Assembly: GCF_014773485.1 (NCBI RefSeq)
Contig: NZ_JACXBP010000002.1
Coordinates: 248,001 to 312,000 of the forward strand
Reading direction: 5' to 3'
DNA length: 64,000 bases
From: Erwinia aphidicola
GTDB lineage: Bacteria; Pseudomonadota; Gammaproteobacteria; Enterobacterales; Enterobacteriaceae
A model generated the notes under the pieces. That model ran no database searches. It saw only the letters and a list, made by a program, of their open reading frames with translations, and was not told where the DNA came from. Positions 1 through 8,755 of the stretch are shown one piece after another. The translations under genes were made by a program, and so were the position numbers. How positions within the stretch are numbered: position 1 is the stretch's first letter; each line of letters opens with the position of its first letter.

Positions 1-1581
1 TTCCCAGGTGCCAAGATCGGCGTACTGGGTCTGAACGGTGCGGGTAAATCCACCCTGCTGCGCATCATGGCCGGCATCGATAAAGATATCGAAGGGGAAG
101 CACGCCCGCAGCCAGGCCTGAAGATCGGCTACCTGGAGCAGGAACCGAAGCTGAACCTGGAACACACCGTGCGCGAATCGGTGGAAGAAGCCGTGGCCGA
201 AGTGGTGGGCGCGCTGAAAGGGCTGGACGAGGTGTACGCCAAGTACGCCGAGCCGGATGCTGACTTCGACAAGCTCGCCGCTCAGCAGGGCAAGTTTGAA
301 GAGATCATCCAGGCGCACGACGGCCACAACCTGAATACCCAGCTGGAGCGTGCGGCCGATGCGCTGCGCCTGCCGGACTGGGATGCAAAAATTGCTAACC
401 TGTCCGGTGGTGAGCGCCGCCGCGTCGCTCTGTGCCGCCTGCTGCTGGAAAAGCCGGACATGCTGCTGCTGGACGAACCGACCAACCACCTGGATGCCGA
501 ATCCGTGGCCTGGCTGGAACGCTTCCTGCACGACTTCGAAGGGACCGTGGTGGCGATTACCCACGACCGTTACTTCCTGGATAACGTAGCGGGTTGGATC
601 CTCGAGCTGGACCGCGGCGAAGGTATTCCGTGGGAAGGTAACTACTCTTCCTGGCTGGAGCAGAAAGATGCGCGTCTGGCGCAGGAAGCCTCATCCGAAG
701 CCGCTCGTCGTAAATCGATTGAGAAAGAGCTGGAGTGGGTGCGCAAAGGTGCCAAAGGTCAGCAGTCCAAAGGCAAGGCCCGTCTGGCGCGCTTTGAAGA
801 GCTGAACAACACCGAGTACCAGAAGCGTAACGAAACCAACGAACTGTTCATTCCACCTGGAGCACGCCTGGGTGACAAGGTGCTGGAAGTCAGCAACCTG
901 CGTAAATCCTATGGCGACCGCCTGCTGATTGACGACCTCTCCTTCTCGGTTCCTAAGGGTGCGATTGTCGGCATCATCGGTCCGAACGGCGCGGGTAAAT
1001 CCACGCTGTTCCGCATGATGTCCGGTCAGGAGCAGCCTGACTCCGGCGAGATCGTGCTGGGTGAAACCGTTAAGCTGGCGTCGGTCGATCAGTTCCGCGA
1101 CAGCATGGATAATTCTAAAACCGTTTGGGAAGAAGTCTCCGGCGGCCAGGATATTATGCGTATCGGCAACACCGAGATGCCAAGCCGTGCCTACGTTGGC
1201 CGCTTTAACTTTAAAGGGGTTGATCAGGGTAAACGCGTTGGCGAACTCTCCGGTGGTGAGCGCGGTCGTCTGCACCTGGCGAAGCTGCTGCAGGTTGGCG
1301 GCAACATGCTGCTGCTGGATGAACCGACCAACGACCTCGACATCGAAACCCTGCGCGCGCTGGAAAACGCCCTGCTGGAGTTCCCGGGCTGTGCCATGGT
1401 GATCTCGCACGACCGCTGGTTCCTCGACCGTATTGCCACCCACATTCTGGACTATCAGGATGAAGGCAAGATCGAGTTCTTCGAAGGTAACTTCACCGAA
1501 TACGAAGAGTACAAGAAACGCACGCTGGGCGCCGAAGCGCTGGAGCCGAAGCGTATCAAGTACAAGCGTATGATTAAGTAA
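1..1581 (+). CDS. ettA: Energy-dependent translational throttle protein EttA (5'-truncated by window edge)
   Basis: ABC-F ATPase that binds the ribosomal E site and gates entry of the 70S initiation complex into elongation according to the ATP/ADP ratio. The reading frame is open from base 1, which already lies inside the first ATPase domain: Walker A GLNGAGKST is at codons 10-18, so roughly 30 N-terminal residues lie outside the window. The first LSGGERRR signature is near codon 134, followed by a Walker B and an H-loop (THDRYF). A charged linker at about codons 220-275 corresponds to the P-site tRNA-interaction motif. The second domain has GPNGAGKST near codon 327 and LSGGERGR near 416. There is no membrane segment, as expected for ABC-F. 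The match to E. coli EttA is close along the visible length. Confidence 0.96.
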   Translation, partial: FPGAKIGVLGLNGAGKSTLLRIMAGIDKDIEGEARPQPGLKIGYLEQEPKLNLEHTVRESVEEAVAEVVGALKGLDEVYAKYAEPDADFDKLAAQQGKFEEIIQAHDGHNLNTQLERAADALRLPDWDAKIANLSGGERRRVALCRLLLEKPDMLLLDEPTNHLDAESVAWLERFLHDFEGTVVAITHDRYFLDNVAGWILELDRGEGIPWEGNYSSWLEQKDARLAQEASSEAARRKSIEKELEWVRKGAKGQQSKGKARLARFEELNNTEYQKRNETNELFIPPGARLGDKVLEVSNLRKSYGDRLLIDDLSFSVPKGAIVGIIGPNGAGKSTLFRMMSGQEQPDSGEIVLGETVKLASVDQFRDSMDNSKTVWEEVSGGQDIMRIGNTEMPSRAYVGRFNFKGVDQGKRVGELSGGERGRLHLAKLLQVGGNMLLLDEPTNDLDIETLRALENALLEFPGCAMVISHDRWFLDRIATHILDYQDEGKIEFFEGNFTEYEEYKKRTLGAEALEPKRIKYKRMIK

Positions 1582-1596
1582 GCTATTCAGGCTTGC

Positions 1597-1621
1597 GGGG
1601 CGACCAGTAAAAGGTCGCCCC
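1597..1621. repeat. Intergenic palindromic repeat, copy 1; probable bidirectional terminator
   Basis: A 9-bp perfect stem, GGGGCGACC (1597-1605) and GGTCGCCCC (1613-1621), encloses a 7-nt loop and is followed by CTAC. It lies exactly between the convergent ettA and lysR stops. It is a member of the repeat family described in the findings, here in the orientation that ends CCCCTAC. Confidence 0.75.
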
Positions 1622-2515
1622 CTACTGATAAAATTCGCGGAATACCGGCGACTGCATGGCAAATTCAATAAAGCGCGCCAGCGCGGGTGAGTTCAGCTTT
1701 CGGCTCGGGTAAACCAGCCACAGTTCATTCCCCTCCACTTCCCATTCCGGTAACACCCGCACTAAATCACCCCGCGGTAATAATTCATTGATCATAAAGA
1801 GCGGCAGTAACGTAATCCCGGCATTGCCCAGCGCACATTCGCGCGCGTACACCAGGTTGTCGGTCATATGGGTCGGCGGTAGCAGCCAGCTGTAGAACTC
1901 TTCGTTACGTTTCAATACCCATTCGCTCCAGGCCCGGTGAGCAATACTGCGATGCTCCATCAGCTGGCTGGGGTGTGTCAGGACGTCGTAATCGGCCAGA
2001 TAGGCGGGTGAGGCCACCAGCATCCGCTCACAGTAACCAATACGCCGACCGATCAGCGACGAGTCCTGCGGCCGCCCGGTGCGCAGCGCCACATCAAAAC
2101 CGTCCTGCACCAGATCGCGGATCTCATCAGAGACGGAGACCTCCAGCGTGACGTCGGGAAACTGGCGCTGGAACCCGGCGTTGAAGCGCGCCAGCAGCGT
2201 GGCACCGATGCCTGCGGGAGAAGTGATGCGCAGTCGCCCGCTGGGGTTATCACGCAGGCGTTCGATAGCCATACTGGCGCGTTCGCTGGCGGCCAGCATC
2301 TCCTGGCAGTGCACCAGATAACGTTCCCCGGCAAAGGTCAGATTGAGCTGGCGGGTGGTACGGTTGATTAAGCGCAGCCCCAGCGCCTGTTCAAGCTGGC
2401 TGACGCGCTGGCTGACGCTGGACTTCGGTAATCCCGCGCGCGTAGCCGCCGCCGTGAAACTGCCACACTCTGCGACCAGCGCAAACAGCGCCATATCCTG
2501 CAACTGTTTAAACAT
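1622..2515 (-). CDS. LysR-family transcriptional regulator
   Basis: Predicted LysR-type DNA-binding regulator of 297 aa, the usual family length. Residues 1-60 form the winged helix-turn-helix (SFTAAATRAGLPKSSVSQRV), and residues from about 90 to 290 form the periplasmic-binding-protein-like effector domain (SGRLRITSPAGIG, then DVALRTG). This pattern is typical of the CrgA/YafC/DsdC-like subgroup that often controls an adjacent oxidoreductase. The gene is divergent from the MDR oxidoreductase starting at 2616, with 100 bp between start codons, so the neighbour is its likely target. Effector and regulon are unknown. Confidence 0.88.
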   Translation of the reverse strand: MFKQLQDMALFALVAECGSFTAAATRAGLPKSSVSQRVSQLEQALGLRLINRTTRQLNLTFAGERYLVHCQEMLAASERASMAIERLRDNPSGRLRITSPAGIGATLLARFNAGFQRQFPDVTLEVSVSDEIRDLVQDGFDVALRTGRPQDSSLIGRRIGYCERMLVASPAYLADYDVLTHPSQLMEHRSIAHRAWSEWVLKRNEEFYSWLLPPTHMTDNLVYARECALGNAGITLLPLFMINELLPRGDLVRVLPEWEVEGNELWLVYPSRKLNSPALARFIEFAMQSPVFREFYQ

Positions 2516-2615
2516 TATTGTTCACCCCAGACGAACACTTAGTGCGTTATTGTGCAGCTTATCATTAGCCTGCTTATTACCTACACTGAATATCACATCA
2601 TTAAGGAGAAGTGCT
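2516..2615. promoter_or_regulatory. Divergent control region, lysR / MDR oxidoreductase
   Basis: This 100-bp AT-rich gap holds both promoters and, by analogy with other divergent LysR pairs, the regulator's binding site. I see no clear T-N11-A palindrome and assign no operator. A strong ribosome-binding site (AAGGAG, 2603-2608) precedes the ATG at 2616. Confidence 0.5.
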
Positions 2616-3617
2616 ATGACAATCAAAGCGATTGCTATCAATCCAGAAAATCCGCAGAGCTTTATTGAAATCCAGCAGCCGCAGCCCACCCCGGGCGAGT
2701 TTGATCTGCTGGTTGAAGTGAAAGCCGCCTCGGTCAACCCGGTGGATACCAAAGTGCATAAGGGTGCGCAGAAAAATGGCTTGCAGCAGCCGCGTATTCT
2801 CGGCTGGGATGCCAGCGGCGTGGTGCTGGCGGTAGGTAGTAAGGTCAGCGGCTTTAAAGCGGGTGACGAAGTCTACTACGCCGGGGACATCACTCGCCCC
2901 GGCAGCAACGCCAGCCAGCAGCTGGTTGATGCGCGTATCACCGGGCACAAGCCGCGCTCGCTCGACTGGGCGCAGGCTGCGGCTATTCCACTGACCGCGC
3001 TTACCGCATGGGAAGGCCTGTTCGACCGCCTGCAGCTTGACCGCGCTGCAGAAGGTAAAACGCTGCTGATCGTCGGCGGTGCCGGTGGCGTTGGATCGCT
3101 GGCGATCCCGTTTGCTAAGCTGCACACCAAGGTCAAAGTGATCGCCACCGCCTCGCGCCCGGACTCGGTGCAGTGGTGTAAAGATCGCGGCGCGGACCTG
3201 GTGATTAACTATCAGGATATGCCAGCAGAGCTGGAGAAACATGGCCTCAAGCAGGTGGACTATATCTTCTGCCTGAACGATACCGACGGCCACTGGGAAA
3301 CGATGAGCCAGCTTATCGCGCCGCAGGGGCAAATCTGTACCATCGTTGAGAATGAAAAACCGCTGAGCATGGACCAGCTGAAGCTGAAAAGCGCCGCGCT
3401 GCACTTTGAGTTTATGTACACCCGCAGCATGTATAACACCCCGGATATTGCGCGCCAGGGGGAGATCCTCGACGCCACGGCAAAACTGCTGGATGAGGGG
3501 AAAGTCACTACCTCGCTGAGCCAGACCCTGCACGGCTTAAGCGTCGACACGCTGACCGCGGCCCATAAGCAGGTGCTGGAAGGTCACATGCGCGGCAAGG
3601 TTGTGATGGTCTATTAA
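2616..3617 (+). CDS. Zinc-free MDR alcohol dehydrogenase / quinone oxidoreductase family protein
   Basis: Medium-chain dehydrogenase/reductase of 333 aa. The N-terminal GroES-like domain (to about 125) includes SVNPVDTKVHKG, and the Rossmann domain carries the NADP-binding loop VGGAGGVGS near residue 153. The cysteine and histidine ligands of the catalytic zinc are absent (SVNPVD replaces the usual C-x-D/S), which points to the zinc-free quinone-reductase-like branch (YhfP/ZADH type). The start at 2616 is preferred over the open frame that begins at 2343: it follows AAGGAG at the right distance and begins at the domain edge (MTIKAIAIN). The 2343 start would overlap the divergent regulator. 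Substrate unknown. Confidence 0.85.
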   Translation: MTIKAIAINPENPQSFIEIQQPQPTPGEFDLLVEVKAASVNPVDTKVHKGAQKNGLQQPRILGWDASGVVLAVGSKVSGFKAGDEVYYAGDITRPGSNASQQLVDARITGHKPRSLDWAQAAAIPLTALTAWEGLFDRLQLDRAAEGKTLLIVGGAGGVGSLAIPFAKLHTKVKVIATASRPDSVQWCKDRGADLVINYQDMPAELEKHGLKQVDYIFCLNDTDGHWETMSQLIAPQGQICTIVENEKPLSMDQLKLKSAALHFEFMYTRSMYNTPDIARQGEILDATAKLLDEGKVTTSLSQTLHGLSVDTLTAAHKQVLEGHMRGKVVMVY

Positions 3618-3624
3618 TTCCGAC

Positions 3625-3648
3625 GGGCGGACCTTATTTGGTTCGCCC
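3625..3648. terminator. Hairpin after MDR gene (repeat-family-like)
   Basis: GGGCGGACC (3625-3633) pairs with GGTTCGCCC (3640-3648) across a 6-nt loop with one G-T mismatch, 8 bp past the stop codon. It has no U-tract, but its stem resembles other members of the intergenic repeat family. Confidence 0.55.
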
Positions 3649-3712
3649 ATGAAACATCCCGCCGTAATATCTTTTTTTATTTTACCCCGCTGGCACTTCC
3701 ATTTATTTCATC

Positions 3713-3740
3713 TTGACATAGCTGCTGGTTATTTTATGGT
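3713..3740 (+). promoter_or_regulatory. Predicted sigma-70 promoter for the porin gene
   Basis: A perfect -35 box TTGACA (3713-3718) is followed after 16 nt by TATGGT (3735-3740, 4 of 6 consensus bases), in an AT-rich 200-bp gap upstream of the porin. This leaves a leader of about 80 nt. Confidence 0.45.
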
Positions 3741-3825
3741 TCAACGGTAATTTAACCCGCGCAAGTTTCATATTTAATACTTCATGGATTTTTTCTTTAA
3801 TTAAGGAAAAAGACGAGGGATCGTT

Positions 3826-5013
3826 ATGCGTAAAATAAAGCAGCTGTTACTGACATTTTGCCTCAGCAGCGGCGTTCAGGCCGCCAGCGCCCCGCCCCAC
3901 CTGCACTGGCAGAGCGCGGATGGTCAACAGGGCATTGATATTGGCGGCGCGCTGCGCGCCAACTATCGCTATGAAGACTGGAACACCAGCCGCAACCGCC
4001 GCCAGCCCCATTTGCGTTTTGATACTTTTCGCATTGATGCCAGCGGCCATGCAGATAATTTCTTTTTTGATTCCGGCTTCTGGTTTCAGGACCAGCGCAA
4101 ATATGCTATTGACCGCGCCTATATTGGCTACCAAGTTAACCGCGACCAGCAGATTCAGATCGGCGCACCGGAGAAACCTTTTGGTTTGGCCCCCTATCCG
4201 CAGTTTGGCTGGTCATATGATATTCCGTTTTATCTCGGCTTTGCGGTCAACAGCGGGCTCGGCGCTAAGTATCGCTACCGGGCGAATAACTGGACGTTGG
4301 AGGCGGCGTATTTTGCCAAAATGCTGCCTGAGGGGGTGCGCTATGCGCCGGACGTGGGCTATTACGGCGAGCTGAAAGGCACAATATATGGCCCGCACCA
4401 CCTGCAGCTCAATGAGAAGCGCGATCAGCTTAACCTGCGGCTGGCGCGCGAGTTTGACAGCGGCAGCTGGCACAGCGAGCTGGGCGGCTCACTGGCGGCC
4501 TCGCGCCTGTATAACCACCGCAGCGGCGATAACGGCTCATTCTGGTCGGGCGGGCTGCACGCCACGCTGAACAACGGACCGTGGCAGCTCAGCACCCAGG
4601 CGATCCGCTATGCTTACGCGGCGAAGAACCCCAGCGGGGGTGATAAAGATACCATCCTGATGGGAACCAATGGGCTGTCGCCTGCCTATCTGATCCCGGC
4701 TAAAGCCACCACTGCGGCGCTGAATATCGCGCGCGATGTTAAAGTCGATTTTGGCCCGATCAGCAAACTGCGCTTTTATGATGATTACAGCGTGCTGTGG
4801 AAAGATAAAGGCAGCTGGGATGACTCGCAGATGAACACGCTGGGAATGCAGCTGTTTGCGCTGCCGGTGATGTTCTGGCTGGATTTAACCTGGGCAAAAA
4901 ACGCCAATCCCTGGGGCGGTGCGCTTAACGCCACCGGCTGGACCAGCACTCAGTCCCCCGGTAGCGGTAAGTGGTATTTCCGCAGCAACGTCAATATTGG
5001 CTACTATTTCTGA
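3826..5013 (+). CDS. Outer-membrane beta-barrel porin (OprP/OprO-like)
   Basis: Protein of 395 aa with a signal peptide (MRKIKQLLLTFCLSSGVQA, cleavage after QA). The mature part alternates aromatic and polar residues as in a transmembrane beta-barrel and ends in YYF, the C-terminal aromatic signature read by the BAM complex. The segment RFDTFRIDASGHADNFFF and the later repeated strand-turn pattern resemble the phosphate-selective O/P porin fold, but no residue set fixes the substrate; phosphate or a sugar are both possible. A poly-purine stretch (AATTAAGGAAAAAGACGAGGG) precedes the ATG. The 3' end overlaps the nadR 3' end by 10 bp on the opposite strand. Confidence 0.72.
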   Translation: MRKIKQLLLTFCLSSGVQAASAPPHLHWQSADGQQGIDIGGALRANYRYEDWNTSRNRRQPHLRFDTFRIDASGHADNFFFDSGFWFQDQRKYAIDRAYIGYQVNRDQQIQIGAPEKPFGLAPYPQFGWSYDIPFYLGFAVNSGLGAKYRYRANNWTLEAAYFAKMLPEGVRYAPDVGYYGELKGTIYGPHHLQLNEKRDQLNLRLAREFDSGSWHSELGGSLAASRLYNHRSGDNGSFWSGGLHATLNNGPWQLSTQAIRYAYAAKNPSGGDKDTILMGTNGLSPAYLIPAKATTAALNIARDVKVDFGPISKLRFYDDYSVLWKDKGSWDDSQMNTLGMQLFALPVMFWLDLTWAKNANPWGGALNATGWTSTQSPGSGKWYFRSNVNIGYYF

Positions 5014-6236
5014 TCGCCCAGCATCTCTTTCACTAACTCGACGCAGCGCAGGAAGCGCTCGTCGTAGTTATCCTGCTCGACGCGCACGTAGCTGATGTTG
5101 TTCTCTTCCAGCATCGAGATCAGCAGCGACTGGAACTCTTTACGGTCGACCGAGCTGCCGAGGCTGCGCAGACCATCGGCCACCCAGGGGACGTTGTTTT
5201 CCACCAGAATAACCAGGTCGAAGCGATACTCGTCGATCAATGCCTGCACAAACGGGTGCTCGCGCCCTTCATACTTTTTACAAAACGCCTGGGTGGTCAC
5301 GAAGTCGGTATCGATAAACGCCACTTTATTGGCGTACTTCACCGCAAAATCGATGTACTGCGCCTGGCCGAGGGCGATTTTGTCATAGTCAGAATACTGC
5401 AGCGCCATCTCGTCGCCGCCGAGGTGTGAGAAGACGTAATCGCGGCCGAACTCCCACGCACTGGTGGTATTGAAGATATTCGCCAGCTTGTTAACCAGCG
5501 TCGATTTGCCGCTCGACTCCCCGCCGAGGATCGCCACGGTGCGCACGAAGAACGGCTTCACTTCGGTCGGAATATATTCCCAGTAGCGGAACGGATCCTG
5601 ACGGATCTGGCCGCCGCTGATGCTCATAAACGAGCGCTGCGGATCGATGACGATCGTCTCCACCCCGAGCTGCGCGCTGAACTGTTCGGCGTCACCCTCT
5701 TCGCTGGTGTAAATGCAGTTGGGCACGATGCCGCGATCGTCCATAAACGCCTGCACCCCTTTGCTCCAGACGTCCCAGCCGTGCGGATACGGCTCCATCC
5801 CCTCTTCATTAAACGAATGAATGCGGATGTTCTTCTGATACTTAAAGGTCTGCAGCAGCCAGCGCAGGCGGTCGCTAACCGTCGGCTGCTGCGACATCGC
5901 GCTGTCTTCAAACAGCTGGCGATCGCGCGGCTCATCATACCCCATGATGATGTGCAGCTCGTCGACCTGGCTACAGGCGCGCTGGATTAGGTAGATATGC
6001 CCGGTATGCAGCGGATAAAATTTGCCGAACACCACACCGATGGTTTTCTCGCGGCGGGGAAACTCCAGGCCGAGAAAGCGATGCAGCGCCTCCAGCTTTT
6101 GCGCGCTGGGGCTTTTGATTTTGGCATTCAGCAGCTGGCTGAGGTAGCCCTTGGTCATGCCGCTGGCGTCCGCCACCTGTTGCAGAGTACAGCCCTGCTG
6201 GCGAATCGCGGTTTTCAGGTAATCAAAAGACGACAT
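5004..6236 (-). CDS. nadR: Trifunctional NAD biosynthesis regulator / NMN adenylyltransferase / ribosylnicotinamide kinase NadR
   Basis: NadR represses NAD synthesis and uptake genes when NAD is plentiful, and also adenylates NMN and phosphorylates nicotinamide riboside. The 410 residues match the E. coli length. Residues 1-55 are an HTH (TLQQVADASGMTKGYLSQLL). The nucleotidyltransferase signature GKFYPLHTGH is at 71-80. The kinase domain begins with the P-loop GGESSGKST at 238-246. The ATG follows GGAGG. It lies 15 bp downstream of radA, as in the E. coli serB-radA-nadR unit. Confidence 0.96.
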   Translation of the reverse strand: MSSFDYLKTAIRQQGCTLQQVADASGMTKGYLSQLLNAKIKSPSAQKLEALHRFLGLEFPRREKTIGVVFGKFYPLHTGHIYLIQRACSQVDELHIIMGYDEPRDRQLFEDSAMSQQPTVSDRLRWLLQTFKYQKNIRIHSFNEEGMEPYPHGWDVWSKGVQAFMDDRGIVPNCIYTSEEGDAEQFSAQLGVETIVIDPQRSFMSISGGQIRQDPFRYWEYIPTEVKPFFVRTVAILGGESSGKSTLVNKLANIFNTTSAWEFGRDYVFSHLGGDEMALQYSDYDKIALGQAQYIDFAVKYANKVAFIDTDFVTTQAFCKKYEGREHPFVQALIDEYRFDLVILVENNVPWVADGLRSLGSSVDRKEFQSLLISMLEENNISYVRVEQDNYDERFLRCVELVKEMLGDQK

Positions 6237-6251
6237 TTATGCCTCCGGCAA

Positions 6252-7634
6252 TTAGAGATCGTCAAGGATAGAGAGCGCATCGGCCAGCTTTTTCACGCCG
6301 TACACTTTCATGTTTTCCGGCAATTTTTTCGGCACGTTGGCGGCAGGTACAATCGCGCGGCGGAATCCGTGCTTGGCCGCTTCAGAAATACGCTCCTGGC
6401 CGCTTGGCACCGGACGGATCTCCCCGGCCAGCCCAACCTCGCCAAACACCACCAGATCCTGCGGCAGCGGGCGGTCGCGCAGGCTGGAGACCATCGACAG
6501 CATCAGCGCCAGATCGGCGCTGGTTTCAGTGACTTTCACCCCGCCAACCACGTTAACAAACACGTCCTGATCGGCCATTTGCAGGCCGCCGTGGCGGTGC
6601 AGCACCGCCAGCAGAATCGCCAGGCGGTTCTGCTCAAGCCCCACCGCCACGCGACGCGGGTTGCCCATCATTGAGTGATCGACCAGCGCCTGGATCTCGA
6701 CCAGCAGCGGGCGCGTTCCCTCCCACAGCACCATCACCGAGCTACCGGAAGTCACTTCATCCCCCCGGCTCAGGAAGATCGCCGACGGGTTGCTGACTTC
6801 ACGCAGCCCCTGCTCGGTCATGGCAAACACGCCCAGCTCATTCACCGCGCCAAAGCGGTTTTTATGGCTGCGCAGCGTGCGAAAACGCGAGTCGGCATCG
6901 CCATCAAGCAGCACCGAACAGTCGATGCAGTGCTCCAGCACCTTCGGGCCAGCCAGCGAGCCATCTTTCGTCACGTGCCCGACCATCACAATCGCCACGC
7001 CTTTGGTTTTGGCGAAGCGCGTGAGGTAGGCGGCGGTTTCGCGCACCTGCGCCACGCTGCCCGGCGAAGACTGGATATCCGCCATGTGCATCACCTGGAT
7101 CGAGTCGATCACCATCAGCTTCGGCTGCTCCTGCTCGGCGATCAGGCAGATCTGCTCGATGCTGGTTTCCGACAGCATATTCAGATTTTCGCTGGGTAAT
7201 CCCAGACGATGGGCGCGCATCGCCACCTGCTGCAGCGACTCTTCCCCGGTGACGTACAGGGTTTTCATGCTCTCTGACAGCTTGCACAGAGTCTGCAACA
7301 GCAGCGTACTTTTCCCCGCCCCGGGGTTACCGCCAATCAGAATAGCGCTGCCCGGCACCACGCCGCCGCCAAGCACGCGGTCAAACTCTTTAAAACCGGT
7401 GCTGAAACGCGGCAGTTCGTCGAGGCTGATTTCCGACAGCTTCTGCACGCGGCTGACGCCCGCACTGCCCGCATAGCCGGAGAGCCGCTCGTTACGCGCC
7501 ACGGTGGGGGAGGCGGCAAGCCGCATCTCGGTGATGGTGTTCCAGGCATGACAGGCGCTGCATTGCCCCTGCCAGCGAGGATAGTCTGCGCCGCACTCGT
7601 TACATACAAAGGCGCGCTTTACCGCTTTGGCCAA
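6252..7634 (-). CDS. radA: DNA repair / recombination branch-migration protein RadA (Sms)
   Basis: RecA-like ATPase that promotes branch migration of recombination intermediates. The 460 residues equal the E. coli length. A C4 zinc finger (C11, C14, C25, C28) opens the protein, followed by Walker A GGNPGAGKST (101-110), the RadA-specific KNRFG motif, and a Lon-protease-like C-terminal domain (GEVGLAGEIRPV). The start codon is TTG (7632-7634) with AAGGGGAC upstream; no closer ATG keeps the zinc finger. It lies 9 bp after serB. Confidence 0.96.
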   Translation of the reverse strand: MAKAVKRAFVCNECGADYPRWQGQCSACHAWNTITEMRLAASPTVARNERLSGYAGSAGVSRVQKLSEISLDELPRFSTGFKEFDRVLGGGVVPGSAILIGGNPGAGKSTLLLQTLCKLSESMKTLYVTGEESLQQVAMRAHRLGLPSENLNMLSETSIEQICLIAEQEQPKLMVIDSIQVMHMADIQSSPGSVAQVRETAAYLTRFAKTKGVAIVMVGHVTKDGSLAGPKVLEHCIDCSVLLDGDADSRFRTLRSHKNRFGAVNELGVFAMTEQGLREVSNPSAIFLSRGDEVTSGSSVMVLWEGTRPLLVEIQALVDHSMMGNPRRVAVGLEQNRLAILLAVLHRHGGLQMADQDVFVNVVGGVKVTETSADLALMLSMVSSLRDRPLPQDLVVFGEVGLAGEIRPVPSGQERISEAAKHGFRRAIVPAANVPKKLPENMKVYGVKKLADALSILDDL

Positions 7635-7643
7635 ATCGTCCCC

Positions 7644-8621
7644 TTAACGCTCGTCAAAAATCAGGCTGCCGCTCAGAATGCAGAACACGCCCATTAAATC
7701 CGCGTGACGGATCGTCACAGCGGTCTGTTCATTCACTTTCGGCTTGGCGTGATAGGCAATACCAAGGCCGGCAATTTTGATCATCGGCAGGTCGTTGGCC
7801 CCGTCACCGACGGCCACGGTTTGCTGAGGCGCGATATTGAAGCGCTGAGCCAGCTTCTGCAAGGTGTCGGCTTTATATTGCGCATCGACAATATCGCCCA
7901 GCACTTCACCGGTCAGCTTGCCGTCCTCGATCTCCAGCACGTTAGCGGCCACCGCAGAGAGGTGCAGGGTGTCGCGCAGATGCTCAGCGTAGTAGGTGAA
8001 GCCGCCGGAAGCGATAGCCACTTCCCAGCCCATCGCCTGCAGCCTGGCCACCAGCGAGGTCAGGCCCGGCATCAGCGGCAGCGTATCGCGTACCGCTTTC
8101 AGGATATTAGCATCGGCCCCTTTCAGGGTAGCCACGCGCTGACGCAGGCTGGCGGCAAAGTCCAGCTCGCCGCGCATCGCCCGCTCGGTCACTTCCGCCA
8201 CCTGCTCGCCGCTGCCGGCCAGTTTGGCAATCTCATCAATGCACTCGATCTCAATCGCGGTGGAGTCCATATCCATCACCAGCAGGCCCGGCGTTTTCAG
8301 ATGCGGGATCTTGCCCATCGGCGCCACGTCAAACCCGGCGTCATGCGCCAGCCGGGTTGCCAGCGGGGTCAGCGATCCGGCCAGGCGCACGACCTGATAA
8401 TCTTCCACCACCCACGCGCTGACGATCACCATTGCCGCGCCCAGCTGGCGCTGATATTCGGTCAGGCGCGCTTTGTCGAGTTGGCGTCCATACAGCAGCC
8501 AGCCGCTACGGCCGGCGCGGTAGTCCAGCGGCATCACTTCATCACCGCTTAATGAAAGAGGTAACCCCGGCCAGAGAGAGACTTCAGCAGGCAGGTCGCA
8601 CCAGGTCAGACTATTTGGCAT
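7644..8621 (-). CDS. serB: Phosphoserine phosphatase SerB
   Basis: Last step of serine biosynthesis: dephosphorylation of O-phosphoserine. HAD-superfamily nucleophile motif DMDST is at 117-121, and the conserved GDGANDLPM loop lies near the C-terminus. The ATG at 8621 (MPNSLTWCDLP) was chosen over the upstream start at 8672 because CAGGAGCTGT lies just before it and the N-terminus then matches E. coli SerB. That gives 325 aa. It is first in the serB-radA-nadR unit and divergent from ytjB. Confidence 0.95.
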   Translation of the reverse strand: MPNSLTWCDLPAEVSLWPGLPLSLSGDEVMPLDYRAGRSGWLLYGRQLDKARLTEYQRQLGAAMVIVSAWVVEDYQVVRLAGSLTPLATRLAHDAGFDVAPMGKIPHLKTPGLLVMDMDSTAIEIECIDEIAKLAGSGEQVAEVTERAMRGELDFAASLRQRVATLKGADANILKAVRDTLPLMPGLTSLVARLQAMGWEVAIASGGFTYYAEHLRDTLHLSAVAANVLEIEDGKLTGEVLGDIVDAQYKADTLQKLAQRFNIAPQQTVAVGDGANDLPMIKIAGLGIAYHAKPKVNEQTAVTIRHADLMGVFCILSGSLIFDER

Positions 8622-8755
8622 TACAGCTCCTGTAGGGACATTCAACACGCAATTCTGCGCAAAATAATGCAAGAGGCTACCTTGTTACAGCGTGTTCTGG
8701 CAACATAAAGCTAAGGACCGGGAGCCGGTTCCTCTACCAAGTCTGAAGGGTCAAG

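Noticed and set aside
2343..2615. N-terminal extension of the MDR oxidoreductase
   Set aside because: It is antisense to the lysR start; the real ATG with AAGGAG lies at 2616.
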